Assembly (NCBI GenBank): GCA_012295275.1
Contig: CM022670.1
Coordinates: 8,430,212-8,494,211, forward strand
Reading direction: 5' to 3'
Length of the DNA stretch: 64,000 nt
Source of the DNA: Chrysomallon squamiferum
Lineage: Eukaryota > Mollusca > Gastropoda > Neomphalida > Peltospiridae
Notes under the pieces: generated by a model
Database searches by the model: none
Told to the model about the DNA's origin: nothing
Seen by the model: only the letters and a program-made list of their open reading frames with translations
Program-made: the position numbers and the translations under genes
Shown here: piece after piece, positions 1 to 11,252 of the stretch
Layout: the number at the start of each line of letters is the position of its first letter
Numbering within the stretch: position 1 is the stretch's first letter

Positions 1-340
1 CTCAGAATTTATCATAAATCGAAGTAGACGCCTACGGTGTTGTTTTCCTACGTTTTATCACTAATCTACTGATTTTAGATAAACTATCTCGTTTTTGGAG
101 CGTTTTAAATTAAAGGATGAAGATCTTAAAACGTTTTAATATTAAGAATTAAATCTGTTTTAGTTTTCTCACCGTTAATACTGTCAAAATCATTTATTCT
201 ATTTCTATACACAAACTTTTCTGATTAATCTAAACTTTTTGAAAATAAAGATAAACATAAAGATAAATATGAAAGCATGAAATTAAAAGTGTTGAATACA
301 ATTTACTCATACGATCAAACAACTAATAATAATCACAATA

Positions 341-371
<31 letters not shown>

Positions 372-1362
372 AATAATAATAATAATAGTAGTAATAATAA
401 TAATGACAACAATAAACGAATAAATAAATAAATGTATTCTTTGTAAGTAATAAAAGATTCAAAACAAATAATTCTAGTGTCTGGGATCGAAGCACGTTAT
501 TCCTACTTAAACTGTACCGTTAAAACATTAAGTGTCTCTGGAACAGATGTAATTTATTCTTACTCAGCACTGTTCAAAGCTGACCTGTTTAATCTCAGGT
601 GACAATATGATGCCACTAAAATATTTTCCATAAAAAAGCATCCAGCAGTGAAATGACCAAAGCAACACGTTTATACGCTTATCCACACGACATATCTTGT
701 TTTATGACAAAATAAAAACGTGCTATCCAAAAACACCATAAAAGCATTTTATATTCTCGGAAACAGTAGAAACTTTTGTTCAACATCCCAAATTTTTTGT
801 TAAAAAATACAAAAAAAAAAAAAAAATAATAATAATAAAAATAAATAAATAATAATAATAATAATAAAGAAAAGGAAAATAAAAATAAATATGTAAATTT
901 AGATGACATTTTATATTAAGCTTTTTTTTCTCTTTTTTCTTTTTGTTCTGTAAATAATTTTTTTTAATGGATGGAGAGAGCTGGATAATGAACAAATGAA
1001 TGTATGATGGAAGGATGTAAAATTGATGAATGAGCGCATAATAGCAAGAATAAATGGATGAATTAATAAATAATTTATTACAGAACCCAAAGCACATGTT
1101 TTTGTATTAAATTTTTTGGCATTAATTTCCTCTAAATTAAAAATATTAGTTTAGGAAGACTCTCGCTTTGCTACATGTAAACAACATGACACCACATACC
1201 ACAGTTTTGGGGTACTGAATGAATGAAAAGAGGAGTAGATATAAATTATTATACATTTTCGATGTACTTAGGATATGTTTATGTATATACACATACATAC
1301 ATAAACATATCCGAAGTAAAAAAAAATTCTAACAGTCTTTGCAAAAAACGAATTTCGACAGT

Positions 1363-1410
<48 letters not shown>

Positions 1411-2093
1411 CAATAATAATAATAATGGCAATAACAACGAAATTCACATTGTTCGTTTCTATGTCAGTTTCTGTGAGTAACGTCAGTGTTGTTTTCAAAT
1501 GACTGAACTCGTGTCGGTTGATTTCAAGTGAAAAAATTCGTATCTCTCTATCAGTTGTATTGAATAAATAGTGTCTTGTTTCCGAGTGAAAATACTCCTG
1601 TTTCAGAACTGATTTAAATGAATAAACATTTACATCCATAATGATTTCAAATGATTTAACTTGTGTCAACTTATTAAATACTCCTGAATAGTATTCCTTT
1701 ACTCGTCACACGGTAATCTAAAAGTAAATAAAAATATATGTTTTATTAATTAATTAATGTAAAAATATAGCAAGGAGTTTAAAAAGATGCAAATAATACT
1801 GAATAACATAAAACATAATAATCAATTAAATTAAATTAAATTTAATTAAAAATTAAATAAATAAATAAATACATAAAAGAATATATAAATAAATAAATAA
1901 CATTAACCAAAACCACAGCACCGATAATAATGACAACAACAATAAAATAGTGACGATAAATTAAAAACAATACCATGTTCAGCAGGAATAAACTAATAAT
2001 AAAATAACAACAATAACAGAAAATCAACAACAATAATAATAAAACAACATCCTATAATAAAAAATAGTATTAGTAATGGAAGTAGTAGTAGTA

Positions 2094-2151
<58 letters not shown>

Positions 2152-2170
2152 TAATAATAATAATGTATTA

Positions 2171-2438
2171 GTATTTGTTTGATCTATTTTATAATCAGAC
2201 AAACATCTAGTTGCTGGAGGCAAATGACCTGATGTTTTTAATCTTGGTGAAACCAGGCCCAGATAACCTTCTGGACGAGTGACCCAATAAACTTTTGTAC
2301 TTTTACTTCTAATATTTAAATATACACATCACGTATTTGTAGATCTTCACATTTCTGATATTTATATTAAATAATAGTAACAACAGCAGCAATAACAACA
2401 ATAACCACAAAAACAACAATAACAACTACAACATCAGC

Positions 2439-2472
<34 letters not shown>

Positions 2473-2710
2473 GTAATAATAATAATAATAATAATAACAA
2501 TAATAATGTATTAGTAGTTGTTTTATCTGTTTTATCATCAGACAAACATCTAGTTGTTGGAGGTAAATGACCTGATGTTTTTAATCTTGGTGAAACCAGG
2601 TGGAGATAATGTTCTGCACGAGTGAACCAATAAACTTTTACTTCTAATATTTAAATATACACATCACGTATCTGTAGGCCTTCACCTTTCTGACATTTAT
2701 ATTAAATAAT
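2171..2710. repeat. Tandem pair of about 200-bp non-coding repeat units between TAA arrays
   Basis: A unit starting with TCAGACAAACATCTAGTTG and ending in TTATATTAAATAAT occurs at about 2171-2378 and again at about 2517-2710, separated by CAA/TAA arrays. The same pair is found at about 51870-52380. It looks like a microsatellite-bounded interspersed repeat; I cannot assign a family. Confidence 0.6.
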
Positions 2711-2990
2711 AATAATAATAATAATAATAATACTAATAATAGCAATAAAAATAATTTTAATAATAGCAGTAAAACCTTTTTTAATAATAATAATAAAAGT
2801 AATAATAATAATAGAAATAATAATAGCAATTATGCTAATAATAATAGCTATAACAACAATAATAACAGCGATAATAACAACAGTAATAATAATAAAAATA
2901 GTAATAATGATAATTATAATAAGAACAAACAACAACTACAACAACACTAATAATAATAATGATAAAAATTAACGACAACAACAACAACAA

Positions 2991-3013
2991 CAATAATAAT
3001 AATAATAATAATA

Positions 3014-3060
<47 letters not shown>
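2991..3060. repeat. (TAA)n(TTA)n perfect palindromic microsatellite
   Basis: About 22 bases of TAA repeats run directly into about 47 bases of TTA repeats, so the two halves are reverse complements and could fold into a hairpin. An AAG array (3061-3087) follows. The equivalent locus C array is near 52680-52750. Confidence 0.85.
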
Positions 3061-3061
<1 letters not shown>

Positions 3062-3281
3062 AAGAAGAAGAAGAAGAAGAAGAAGAAACAACAATTACCC
3101 AAAAAGGTAATACAATACATAAACACACACATTCTTAATATCAATTTTGTCACGTTCAACTTTGAAAATTCAGGTGAATACCTTTTAGGCAAATCACAAA
3201 CAATAAAAAAAAATTTCAGGTTTATAAATAACAGAGATCGCTATACACCTTTTACAGATGATATTCAGTTTAGTTAAAGAC

Positions 3282-3341
3282 ATGGATGTTTCGATCTTAT
3301 TTCTACTTGTTTTTTCCCAGTCTCTATTTGTTTCGGCAACG
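3282..3341 (+). CDS. Signal-peptide exon 1a (locus A)
   Basis: Twenty codons from ATG, ending at the donor ACG|GTAAGT in phase 0. The peptide begins MDVSILFLLVFS and ends FVSAT: a short N-terminus, a hydrophobic core and a small-residue cleavage site, typical of a secretory signal. An in-frame upstream ATG at 3258 would add MIFSLVKD. I prefer 3282 because the peptide then has the same length and MDV start as exon 1b. The exon is conserved at 52963-53022. It could be an alternative first exon joined to the 16-nt microexon, or a relic of an older gene copy. Confidence 0.65.
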
Positions 3342-3561
3342 GTAAGTTTTATCTTAGTTTTATGCTGTCTACATGTATATGTATATATGTATTTATGTAT
3401 GTATGTATGTATGTATGTATGTTTGTATGTAAGCATATGTGTATATATGTATATATGTATGTATGTATGTATGACAAAAATATCATTTTTTCTTATGTAC
3501 TAAGCAAAAAAATGTAGCAATCTTTAATAGAATTACTTCTTTCTCTTCTTTTTAAAAATAT

Positions 3562-3596
<35 letters not shown>

Positions 3597-4105
3597 TGAA
3601 CTTGTAGATCATCGGGTGGCTTACTTTATCATTCAAGTAAACCCAAAAGTATGAATTAATTTTATTTGTTTATTATAAATATATTTTGTATATACCGAAA
3701 TGTTAGGAATCCTTATATCTGCGGAATTTATACTGGTATATTATATATGACAATGAATTTAGAAAAAATAATTATATAAAATGAAACCATGGATAAAATA
3801 CTTGACATGTTTCAAAAACATGATGTATAATGTAAATCATGTATCTGACATCTTTATCGCTTTATATATGTTCAAAGGAACATTTTGATCATTTTTTTAA
3901 AGTATAAAATATATATATTTTTTTTAGGCAAGTTAGGATTAGAATATTAAAATTAATGTTGTCATTTAGACTAAAGACATCACATTATTAAGACGCATGC
4001 AGTCATTGCCTTATCTTTAGAAACTTCCCTAACTTAACCCATATTTCCTTTTCATGGAAGCATAAACATAGTGTGACTAAACTGGCAAACTGCTTTGAAA
4101 CATCC

Positions 4106-4123
4106 ACAAATATACCTGTTTAC
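4106..4123 (+). pseudogene. 18-nt remnant of an EB exon with its donor
   Basis: ACAAATATACCTGTTTAC followed by GTGAGTGAAATATCG matches the last bases of the EB exon and its donor and intron at 8642-8680. The matching intron sequence continues for more than 100 bases. The rest of the exon is missing. This suggests that exon 1a once belonged to a separate gene copy with its own EB exon. The same relic is at about 53790-53806. Confidence 0.65.
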
Positions 4124-5127
4124 GTGAGTGAAATATCGTTTTTATTATACCCCAAACAAACCCAAAGACACGAATGAAGCAAAAAAGTAGAAAAAACTAG
4201 CTGAGCCAGTTTCTAAAAATATGTCCAGTCACTGTGACATCGCTTGGCGATTGTTATGTTATTTTACAGCATGCGTTCAACGTTAATAAACACATCGTCG
4301 CTTTGTGGAGATAAACTTAGAGATAAAAACACGGCAACTGGAAAACTGGTTGTTTGAGAAGAAGAATGATAAAGAATAAAAATAAAAAATAAATCTTTCT
4401 GAATGACACTGCTTGTTGGTGGTGTAGAAGCTGATTACAGCAAACACTTCAGGCTTGAGCTAATTTTAAAGAAATGTGATTTGGTGGCCCGTTGAGCTAA
4501 AGAGTAAAACTTTATATCTGTCAGTCTAAATCCACCATTCTCTGTCTTTCTGTAAAAGTTTAAAGCGTTCTATAATTTTTGTTCCTTCAAAAATGAATAT
4601 ACAATTAGACCCACTCGCTAAGCACACTGGCAGAAAGAAAAAGAGTAAAGATTGCAACTACTTGAAAAGCTTGCAAATCTATCAGAAAGGTAGAAGAGAG
4701 GCAGACAAACAGACATGGATAATTGAAGACTTGCAAACTGATCACATAGATCGAGACACAAAAGACAGGATGAACAAGACAACAGGAAAATTAAGTTGGA
4801 TCTTACTGCTTCATTACAGTTTAATTTATTACCTTTCATTTGAATAATTTTGATTCTTGGATGTCAGTCACAGATTACTGCAGAATGTTGAGAGGAGAGC
4901 AAATGTGCATGCCCAGAAATCTTCTCTCGATTACGCACACAACATCGTATATAGACACACACAGACACAAAAAAAACAACAAAAAAAACAACAACTAATT
5001 TCATTGGAGAAAAAATATTACGATTCACAGCTGGAAAGAGGGAGGTATAATATAACAATATTTTTAATATCGGTTTTCAGATATATAATAGGACAAGGTT
5101 CTGTACACTACGTGAATACAGCTGGCG

Positions 5128-5187
<60 letters not shown>

Positions 5188-5408
5188 GCTATATTAACAA
5201 TAATATTGAAAGTACGCAATTTCAATTCAATTGAATAAAAATAAAAAGCGCGGATATGGCTGAAGTAACAAATTTCGTTACGCAATTTCAAGTCAGTAGT
5301 ATAACAATAAAAGAAGTGGATGTAATTAAGTACAATTTGTTACGCAATCTGAATTCAGTGACATGAGTCACGTCACTATTTCTCGAAAAAGGACCCGGAT
5401 GTCTCTAT

Positions 5409-5410
5409 AC

Positions 5411-5453
<43 letters not shown>
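5409..5453 (+). promoter_or_regulatory. GT/AT dinucleotide tract with TATA-like run upstream of exon 1b
   Basis: A (GT)n tract followed by about 20 bases of alternating TA ends about 50 bases before the exon 1b ATG. An alternating TA run is kept at the same place in loci B (about 37449-37465) and C (about 55041-55055), although the GT part is variable. A core promoter role is plausible from position only. Confidence 0.25.
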
Positions 5454-5455
<2 letters not shown>

Positions 5456-5503
5456 CTAGTAGATACTGGACGACATTAGGGACTGTTGCATAATACAGCT
5501 CTC

Positions 5504-5563
5504 ATGGATGTAAGGCTGATATTTATACTGGTTATATCACACTTAGGTTTCTCTCAAGAAACA
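5504..5563 (+). CDS. Signal-peptide exon 1b (locus A)
   Basis: Sixty bases from ATG to the donor ACA|GTAAGT, phase 0. The peptide begins MDVRLIFILVISH and ends GFSQET, with probable signal peptidase cleavage around GFS/QE. It has the same length, phase and MDV opening as exon 1a, so the two are probably related and interchangeable. It is conserved at 37515-37574 and 55103-55162 with mostly conservative changes (V to I). The next exon in phase 0 is the 16-nt microexon at 8033, on the far side of a Penelope-like insertion. Confidence 0.8.
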
Positions 5564-6009
5564 GTAAGTACTAGTTTATATTGTACGTTATAATCAATAA
5601 TATGTGTGTAAGTGAAAAACTATTTAGAAAGTATCCTTTCTACAAAAAATCTATAAAATATTGTGACATTTAATAACAATAAATTTGTAGAAACAAATAC
5701 AATTCAAAAATCTATTTAAAACTATTTTAAACATATCGTTTCTCAAAGTTTGTAAAAAAAAGTAACATTTCAAAAAAAGCATTAAAATAATTCGTAAAAA
5801 CATGAAAACCTTTATAAATATCTTAAAACATTTCCGTACGTTTTTATTGAATTAATTCGTAAATCCTTTGGATAGGCGTATTATTCCGAAAAATCGCTTA
5901 GAGACTAAAATGTCTTTTATACTTCGGTTTTTTTCTGTAAGCTATGACGGGTCGTGCTGTTAGTGGATTTTTCATAGTAGTCTGCAAATAAAAATATTGC
6001 TCCTTCATA

Positions 6010-7800
6010 ATTTTATCAACATCAACGTGACGGCGATTTTAAATTATTGGTAAAATTATGTTATCTCTCTCTTTACGTTTGCCCGAGTCAACATTTATTC
6101 CAAATGGTTTTGGGGTTTGTAACGTGCGAATCCGAAACGCTTCTCGTTCAAGTCTAAGACGGTGAGTTTCAATTTTTGACTCTAGAATGGGCGTTGGTTC
6201 TATTGGGATTATTTCAAAACGATCCTCCAATATATGACCAGGTAGATTAAAATGTTTGGCGACAGGAATGTCAACTTCATGCCTAATATCGTATTTGTGA
6301 CAAGCAGTTCTAACTCGTAACATACTTTGTGTTTGGACGACATACTGTTTTTTGCACAAGCTGCATATTGTCAAATACAAAACATTTTTGGAATCGCAGT
6401 CTAGGTTAGTTCGGATCTGATATTCATTTTTTGTTTTCCGCTCCTGAGATTTTATTATGTTGTGAAGCCTGCATCTGGTCTTTTTGGAGATCGATGTAGA
6501 TCCGGTACCCAAGACAGGTGGAATATTATGTTGGATTTTATATGGTTTGAATGTGTCTGTTGGATGCAAGTGTTTTCCTAATTCTTTGACGATTTCAGAT
6601 TTAACTTTCCTGAGCACTCGATTTTAGAGCGCAAAATTGAACTGAACAGGCATTGTTAAAATGTTCTTTGTTACTCGAATTTCTGTGGAACCTAATGACT
6701 TGAGATTTAACGATATCTTTAAATGTATGATGGGGATGAAATGATTTAAAATGCAGCAGTTGGTGCGTTTAAAAATACTTTATAATCTAAATAATTTGAT
6801 TTTTCAAACTGTATACTTTGTAAATGGTTACATCCGATACGTCTACCGTTTGATTTGATATTGTGGCTTAAAGTTTTATATTATCATTTAATAATTTAAA
6901 ATATATCGATAATTCGTCTTCAGAATGCTGCCAAATAATAAGAATGTTATCTAGATATCGGAGATATAAAAATGGTTTCATGGTTGCTGTGTTTAGTGCC
7001 GCTTCTTCCTATTCTGCGATATAAATGGAGGACAACAATAAATGGGCTGAAACGCTTGCCCATGGCGCACAACAAACCTGCTGATACATTTCCCCGACAT
7101 ATTCAAAGTCATTGCCCTTTAAGCTTAATTCAAGTAATTCACTAATGCTTTCTGTTGATCTGTCTGTATCTGGATATTTTTCGAACGCTGTCTCAACTGA
7201 TTCTATGCCCGCATCTCTGATTATGTTAGTGTACATGGAATCAGTATCCAGGGTGACTGAAAAGGAGTTTGGTGCTATTTTTGTTCTAGATATTTTAGAT
7301 GAAAAATCATCTGTATTTTTAACAAAACTAGCATGTCAATATGCAGTTGGTTTTAAATAAGAGTAGTGACTTAATATCTCTTCATGTTTCAGGTGCCTTG
7401 TGTATCTTTGGGAGTAAATAAAATTTCTAGACTGAGAATCAAATCGTGATGCAAGATAGTTCGTCTGTTTTTTTTATTTATATGATCCTTTTCCTATAGA
7501 CGAACAATAATTGTGGTGAATTTATTTTTATTGGTTGGCCAAATGGCTTCGTCCAATTTTTTTTTTAAATAATATTTCGTATTATTAAGTTGTGTGTGGG
7601 CTTCGCTGGTGTAATTTTCCCTTGATAAAATAAGAGTTGCTGATCCGTTGTTTGCGTATACTTTTCTCTAAGTTTTAAAGATCTCGCGATCAATTTTTGA
7701 ATTATCGGGTGTCCAACCGGAATTTTCTATTAATGGCATTTTTTCTTCACTTGAGTTTCTAAAATAACCGACTAGTTTCATCTTATATTGCTTGGAGTGA
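6010..7800 (-). mobile_element. Penelope-like retroelement, degraded (intron of locus A)
   Basis: The minus strand encodes, from about 7800 downwards, an N-terminal reverse transcriptase stretch (NNGSATLILSREN, like the ADKGSA region of Penelope-like elements), then the motif A-like TLDTDSMYTNI (about 7219-7260), then YLRYLDNILII (about 6930-6972). It ends with a GIY-YIG-type endonuclease (6039-6617) with the CSLCKKQYVVQT...RVRTACH signature. This order, RT then GIY-YIG, is diagnostic of Penelope-like elements. The expected RT motif C is YxDD; here it reads LDN, and frameshifts break the RT, so the copy is dead. Related copies sit in the same intron at 37655-39510 and 55615-57385. Confidence 0.8.
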
Positions 7801-8032
7801 GGGCGAATGGATTATTGGGCAACCTTTTTTTTCGGAGTTCATGGTTAAATCACTCCATAGAAAATGTTACAGATAATATGTATAGTCCAACGCTTATGTT
7901 TTAACTAATCCTGATGAAGAGCACAATAAAATGTGCACAATAAAGTGATATAAATATTATCTCTTTATACATTAAGTGTAGTATGCATATATATATATTC
8001 GCATCTAAATTAATATATTTTATTACTTACAG

Positions 8033-8048
8033 GTGAATAACAACAATG
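8033..8048 (+). CDS. 16-nt microexon (VNNN), locus A
   Basis: GTGAATAACAACAATG lies between the acceptor TTACTTACAG and the donor GTAAGT. It enters in phase 0 (from exon 1a or 1b) and leaves in phase 1, so it converts the signal exon phase to the phase 1 used by every later cassette. It encodes VNNN plus the first base of the next codon. Five identical copies occur in the window (8033, 18396, 27818, 40018, 57866), all with the same flanks. It is too short for ordinary ORF detection; the call rests on conservation, splice sites and phase. Confidence 0.75.
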
Positions 8049-8542
8049 GTAAGTTTCTATTTAATTACTTAACTTCAGTTGGAAAAGTAATACATGGTTA
8101 TTGAATAGGTTTGACCTTATCGTAACTATTATCTCAGTATCTTATGCTAAAATTATTAGTACATTATCTTATCTTACCTTATCTTCTGTTATCTTTTCTT
8201 ATCCTATTCTGTTGTGTCAAATGTATTTTAACCGACCAAACGTTATCTATTGCTTCCTCCCATTTTATGTTATCATGGCTTATTTTATCATGTAATTTAC
8301 CTGATTTTATTTTACTTTGTGTTATTATTATCAGAATCATCATCATTATCATTATCATCTGCGTTATCATCCTCATCTTCTTCATCTTCATCATGATAAT
8401 CACCATCGTCCTCCTTCTTCCCCTTCTCCCCCTTCTCCCTCTTCATTCTTCTTTTTCTTCTTGTTTTTTGGTTTTCCGAGTGTTATCTTTGTTCAAATGT
8501 AATAAAATATATTGCTTATAATTATATAAAATTATTTTTCAG
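8049..8542. other. Intron with TTATC and ATC/TTC simple repeats
   Basis: TTATC-type minisatellite (about 8160-8215) and ATC/TCATC/CTTC tracts (about 8330-8460). Related sequence is found before the EB exons at 30078 and 58323, after the microexon at 40033, and in part before the linker exons. No gene seen. Confidence 0.7.
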
Positions 8543-8659
8543 ATCTTCCCAGAAAATCTTGTACGAGATATTGTTCTGGTTCATATAAAACAGGAGCTAA
8601 ATGTATTAATGGATTCTGTGAGTGCAACAAAGTCGGATACAACAAATATACCTGTTTAC
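8543..8659 (+). CDS. EB/EGF-like six-cysteine exon (locus A)
   Basis: A 117-nt exon, phase 1 at both ends (acceptor TTTTTCAG, donor GTGAGT). It encodes a small module with spacing C-x3-C-x9-C-x4-C-x1-C-x9-C, including KSCTRYCSG and KCINGFCECN. The short C-x-C pair and following GY resemble EB or EGF-like modules of invertebrate secreted proteins. It follows VNNN directly, so it is the first folded domain of the mature protein. It is near-identical to 30078-30194 and 58323-58439. Partner or ligand unknown. Confidence 0.75.
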
Positions 8660-9121
8660 GTGAGTGAAATATCGTTTTTATTATGCTGGTAGGAGGGGAA
8701 ACACCAAATAAACCCAATGACAACAATGATGCAATAAAATAGAAAAACTAGTTGAGCCAGTTACTAAAAATATGTCCAGTCATTGTGACATCTCTGTATA
8801 TTTTTATTATTATCATTTTTGTTGTTGCTGCTGTTGTTGATATTGTTATTATTCATATTCATATTATTATTATTATTGTTGTTGTTGTTATTATTGTTGT
8901 TGTTGTTATTATTGTTATTATTATTATTACTGTCATTATTATTGTTATTATTTTTACTATTACAACTATTATATAAAAAACAAAAGCTAAAATAACAAAA
9001 GCTAAAATTAATTAATAGTAACAGTCATTTGTGTGATCGTAAACTACATCAAGGAATTATGCACCGGTTGTTGACCTAGTACTATTTTTTATATTTTATT
9101 TTTTTATTGATAATTTATTTA
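8660..9121. other. Intron after EB: TTA/GTT repeat tract
   Basis: Contains a long TTA/TTG trinucleotide tract (about 8800-8970), then the approach to the Tigger-like element. The same order follows the EB exons or EB remnants at 30194, 40486 and 58439. Confidence 0.65.
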
Positions 9122-9821
9122 TTTACGAGTTTAATTCGTTCCGTGACCCAGTTCATAATTAAAATTGCTCGTATATCAAACCAATTTTCCCAACTGAAAT
9201 ACCATTAATCTGTTCCAGCCCCCAAAAGCTAGTCCATTTTGTTCTAGTGCGTGTTTTTAGTTAAGAAAAATGTATTTATAAATGACAAATGTTGTATAAA
9301 AATAAAAGTTAAGAGAATGCAAAGAAATAAATTGGTTTTATCTTGGAGATGAGGCAAATTATTTTAACGCCTTTGGCTGAGTAACAACCTTTATCGACTC
9401 CTTCTGCTTTAGTACGGTACTACGCTAGCACTGCCTAGCCAAGTGGACTATATGCACACCTAGCTCATGTTTCTCTATGATTTCACGCTTTAATTCAATG
9501 GATATCATCCGCGTTTTCTTCTGAGCACTGTCCTTTGTACTCACTTTCTTACGATCCATGGTCAAAAAAAAAAACTTGGCCAAATATTGCACAAAACGGG
9601 AAAACAAAACAAAAGAGATGCTTCCGCGGCGACGTAACGACGGGAAGTAAACGAATCAGAAGAGGGACGCTGGACAAATGTTGTGTTGTTCGTTGCACCA
9701 ACTAGAGCTCATTCGTAACACGGATTTCGGCTCGCAAATCAAAGCAAAAAATCGTAAAGCGATTGCTCGTAACTCGATAAACTCGTAATCTGGGGCACTC
9801 GTAAGTCAAGATATCACTGTA
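9122..9821 (-). mobile_element. Tigger/pogo-type DNA transposon, non-autonomous (locus A)
   Basis: Left edge TTTACGAGTTTAATTCGTT; right edge reads, on the minus strand, CAGTGATATCTTGACTTACG. These are terminal inverted repeats of Tigger type next to TA. The minus-strand ORF 9425-9559 starts MDRKKVSTKD and continues SIELKREIIEKHELGVHIV, the N-terminal CENP-B/pogo helix-turn-helix, and then stops; the DDE domain is absent. The left terminal repeat is partly lost here compared with 40986. Copies at about 30683-31070, 40986-41682 and 58902-59622 share the same intronic position. Confidence 0.75.
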
Positions 9822-10094
9822 TTTTATTTTTTGCATATTTTCTGATGGTAATTTTTTCTATGAAAATAATTCACTTAAAATGTATTTGAATAGAAATAGG
9901 AAATTTGAAAGTGATAAATATTCACCATAACTGTTTTCTAAAATTATTCTTTAACCTTCCGGTATTTATCAATCATTCTATCGTTGTTTATTTGGTTCTT
10001 TAATTTTTCCAACACTCAGTTTCCTCTTCTTTTTCGGTTTTTCTAGAAGAGAAAAATAAATTCTGGACAAATGCTTTAATACGAGAGACTACTA

Positions 10095-10294
10095 NNNNNN
10101 NNNNNNNNNNNNNNNNNNNNNNNNNNNNNNNNNNNNNNNNNNNNNNNNNNNNNNNNNNNNNNNNNNNNNNNNNNNNNNNNNNNNNNNNNNNNNNNNNNNN
10201 NNNNNNNNNNNNNNNNNNNNNNNNNNNNNNNNNNNNNNNNNNNNNNNNNNNNNNNNNNNNNNNNNNNNNNNNNNNNNNNNNNNNNNNNNNNNNN
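10095..10294. other. Assembly gap (200 N)
   Basis: Exactly 200 N. Sequence to the left matches the intron that in locus C leads into module B (to about 59900). Sequence to the right starts in the middle of a linker-exon repeat unit. The missing piece is therefore larger or different from a simple 200-base hole, and could include module B and further linker exons. Confidence 0.95.
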
Positions 10295-10552
10295 ATGTAT
10301 TCAGTTATAATAATAATAATTAGTAGTAGTAGTAGTATATGTAGTAATATTTGTATTATTATTATTATTACTACTATTATTGATAAGGTTATAATTATTT
10401 TGTTGTTGTTACTGTTATTATAATTACATGTATTGTTATTAGTAAATATCAATAACTAAATATTAAATATCAATAAGTCATTCATTTTAAAGTGTATTTT
10501 ATCTAAACACTGCATTTATTTCTGACTGTATGTACTATTATTCTTATGACAG

Positions 10553-10585
10553 AACCAAGCTCTACAAGAACATCAGCAACTCCAG
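10553..10585 (+). CDS. Linker exon L1 (EPSSTRTSATP)
   Basis: 33 nt, phase 1-1, acceptor ATGACAG and donor GTATTT. It adds 11 residues rich in Ser, Thr and Pro, suitable for O-glycosylation and an extended stalk. First linker after the gap. Confidence 0.7.
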
Positions 10586-11221
10586 GTATTTATTTGAAAA
10601 CTATCTCTCAGTTAGACACACACACTCTCTGTCTTTCTCTCTCCTTTTCATTTCTCTTCCTCTATCACTCTCTCTCACTGTCTCTCTTTCCATCTGTTTT
10701 TCTTACACATGCAGTCTCATATTGAAAGTATGCATGTCAGTGTATGTATGTATGTATGTATGTATGTATCTGTATGACAAGTTTTTATTTTAAAACTATC
10801 TCTTAGTGAGAAAAATACATTAGCAACATAAATATGTATGACTAATTTGAAAAAAAACATTCATAGAAACTGTGGATAAAACAAAAATTTGAAAATAAGA
10901 AATAAAAGATTGATTAACTGTAAACGAACAAATAAATTCCAAGTTTGAGTGTATTACATTTTATTCTACATACCCTAGTACATTTTAACACCGACCTTTC
11001 AGAAACAGTATATACAAGCTGGAACGGTAAATATCTCAATGGTAATTCGGTATTCTTTTAGATCATTTGATGTTTCATAATCTTTTTACATTAAGCATTT
11101 ACTCGTCTTAAAATATATTTATTTTATTTCATTTTTCTATTATTTTTTATTTTCTGTTTTAAAAGTTGTAATATATATTTTATCATTAAGATTTGAAAAA
11201 GATTGAAATATAATTTTTAAT

Positions 11222-11252
<31 letters not shown>

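Larger units (their letters stand above)
1..3257. repeat. Microsatellite-rich 5' flank of locus A
   Basis: AT-rich non-coding sequence dominated by TAA/TTA trinucleotide arrays (about 322-405, 1365-1426, 2083-2165, 2470-2510, 2706-2925) and A-rich runs. Long poly-Leu, poly-Ile or poly-Tyr reading frames here are translations of these arrays and are not genes. The whole stretch recurs at 49777-52940. No promoter or gene could be identified apart from the signal exon that follows. Confidence 0.8.
3342..5503. other. Region between signal exons 1a and 1b
   Basis: Holds TATG/TGTA repeats (3373-3472), a TTTA array (about 3558-3597), a remnant of an EB exon at 4106-4123 with its downstream intron, an unassigned stretch (4200-4900) and a TAA array (5131-5186). 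The reading frame at 4593-4847 (+) is not conserved in the locus C copy, which has deletions there, so I do not call it. Sequence around 4888-5300 recurs in loci B and C ahead of exon 1b. Confidence 0.6.
1..9900 (+). repeat. Segmental duplication, copy 1 (partner 49777-59900)
   Basis: The segment from the window start to the assembly gap matches 49777-59900 almost base for base. It includes the microsatellite flank, signal exons 1a and 1b, the Penelope-like element, the 16-nt microexon, the EB exon and the Tigger element, in the same order and spacing. Differences are scattered substitutions and microsatellite length changes. A shorter version (from about 34888) occurs in locus B. The left end of this copy lies outside the window. 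Confidence 0.9.

Noticed and set aside
307-3192. Poly-Tyr, poly-Leu, poly-Ile and poly-Phe reading frames on the minus strand
   Set aside because: They are translations of TAA/TTA, AAG and poly-A tracts; no splice signals or conservation beyond the duplicated DNA.
4593-4847. Plus-strand ORF MNIQLDPLAKHTG of 84 codons and the antisense ORFs across it
   Set aside because: The locus C copy (about 54275-54425) has deletions through it and no matching frame; not conserved, no family resemblance.
4857-5234. ORF with poly-Asn (TAA array) before exon 1b, and the similar ORF at 36862-37269
   Set aside because: The open frame depends on the microsatellite; it differs between loci and overlaps the presumed upstream region of exon 1b.
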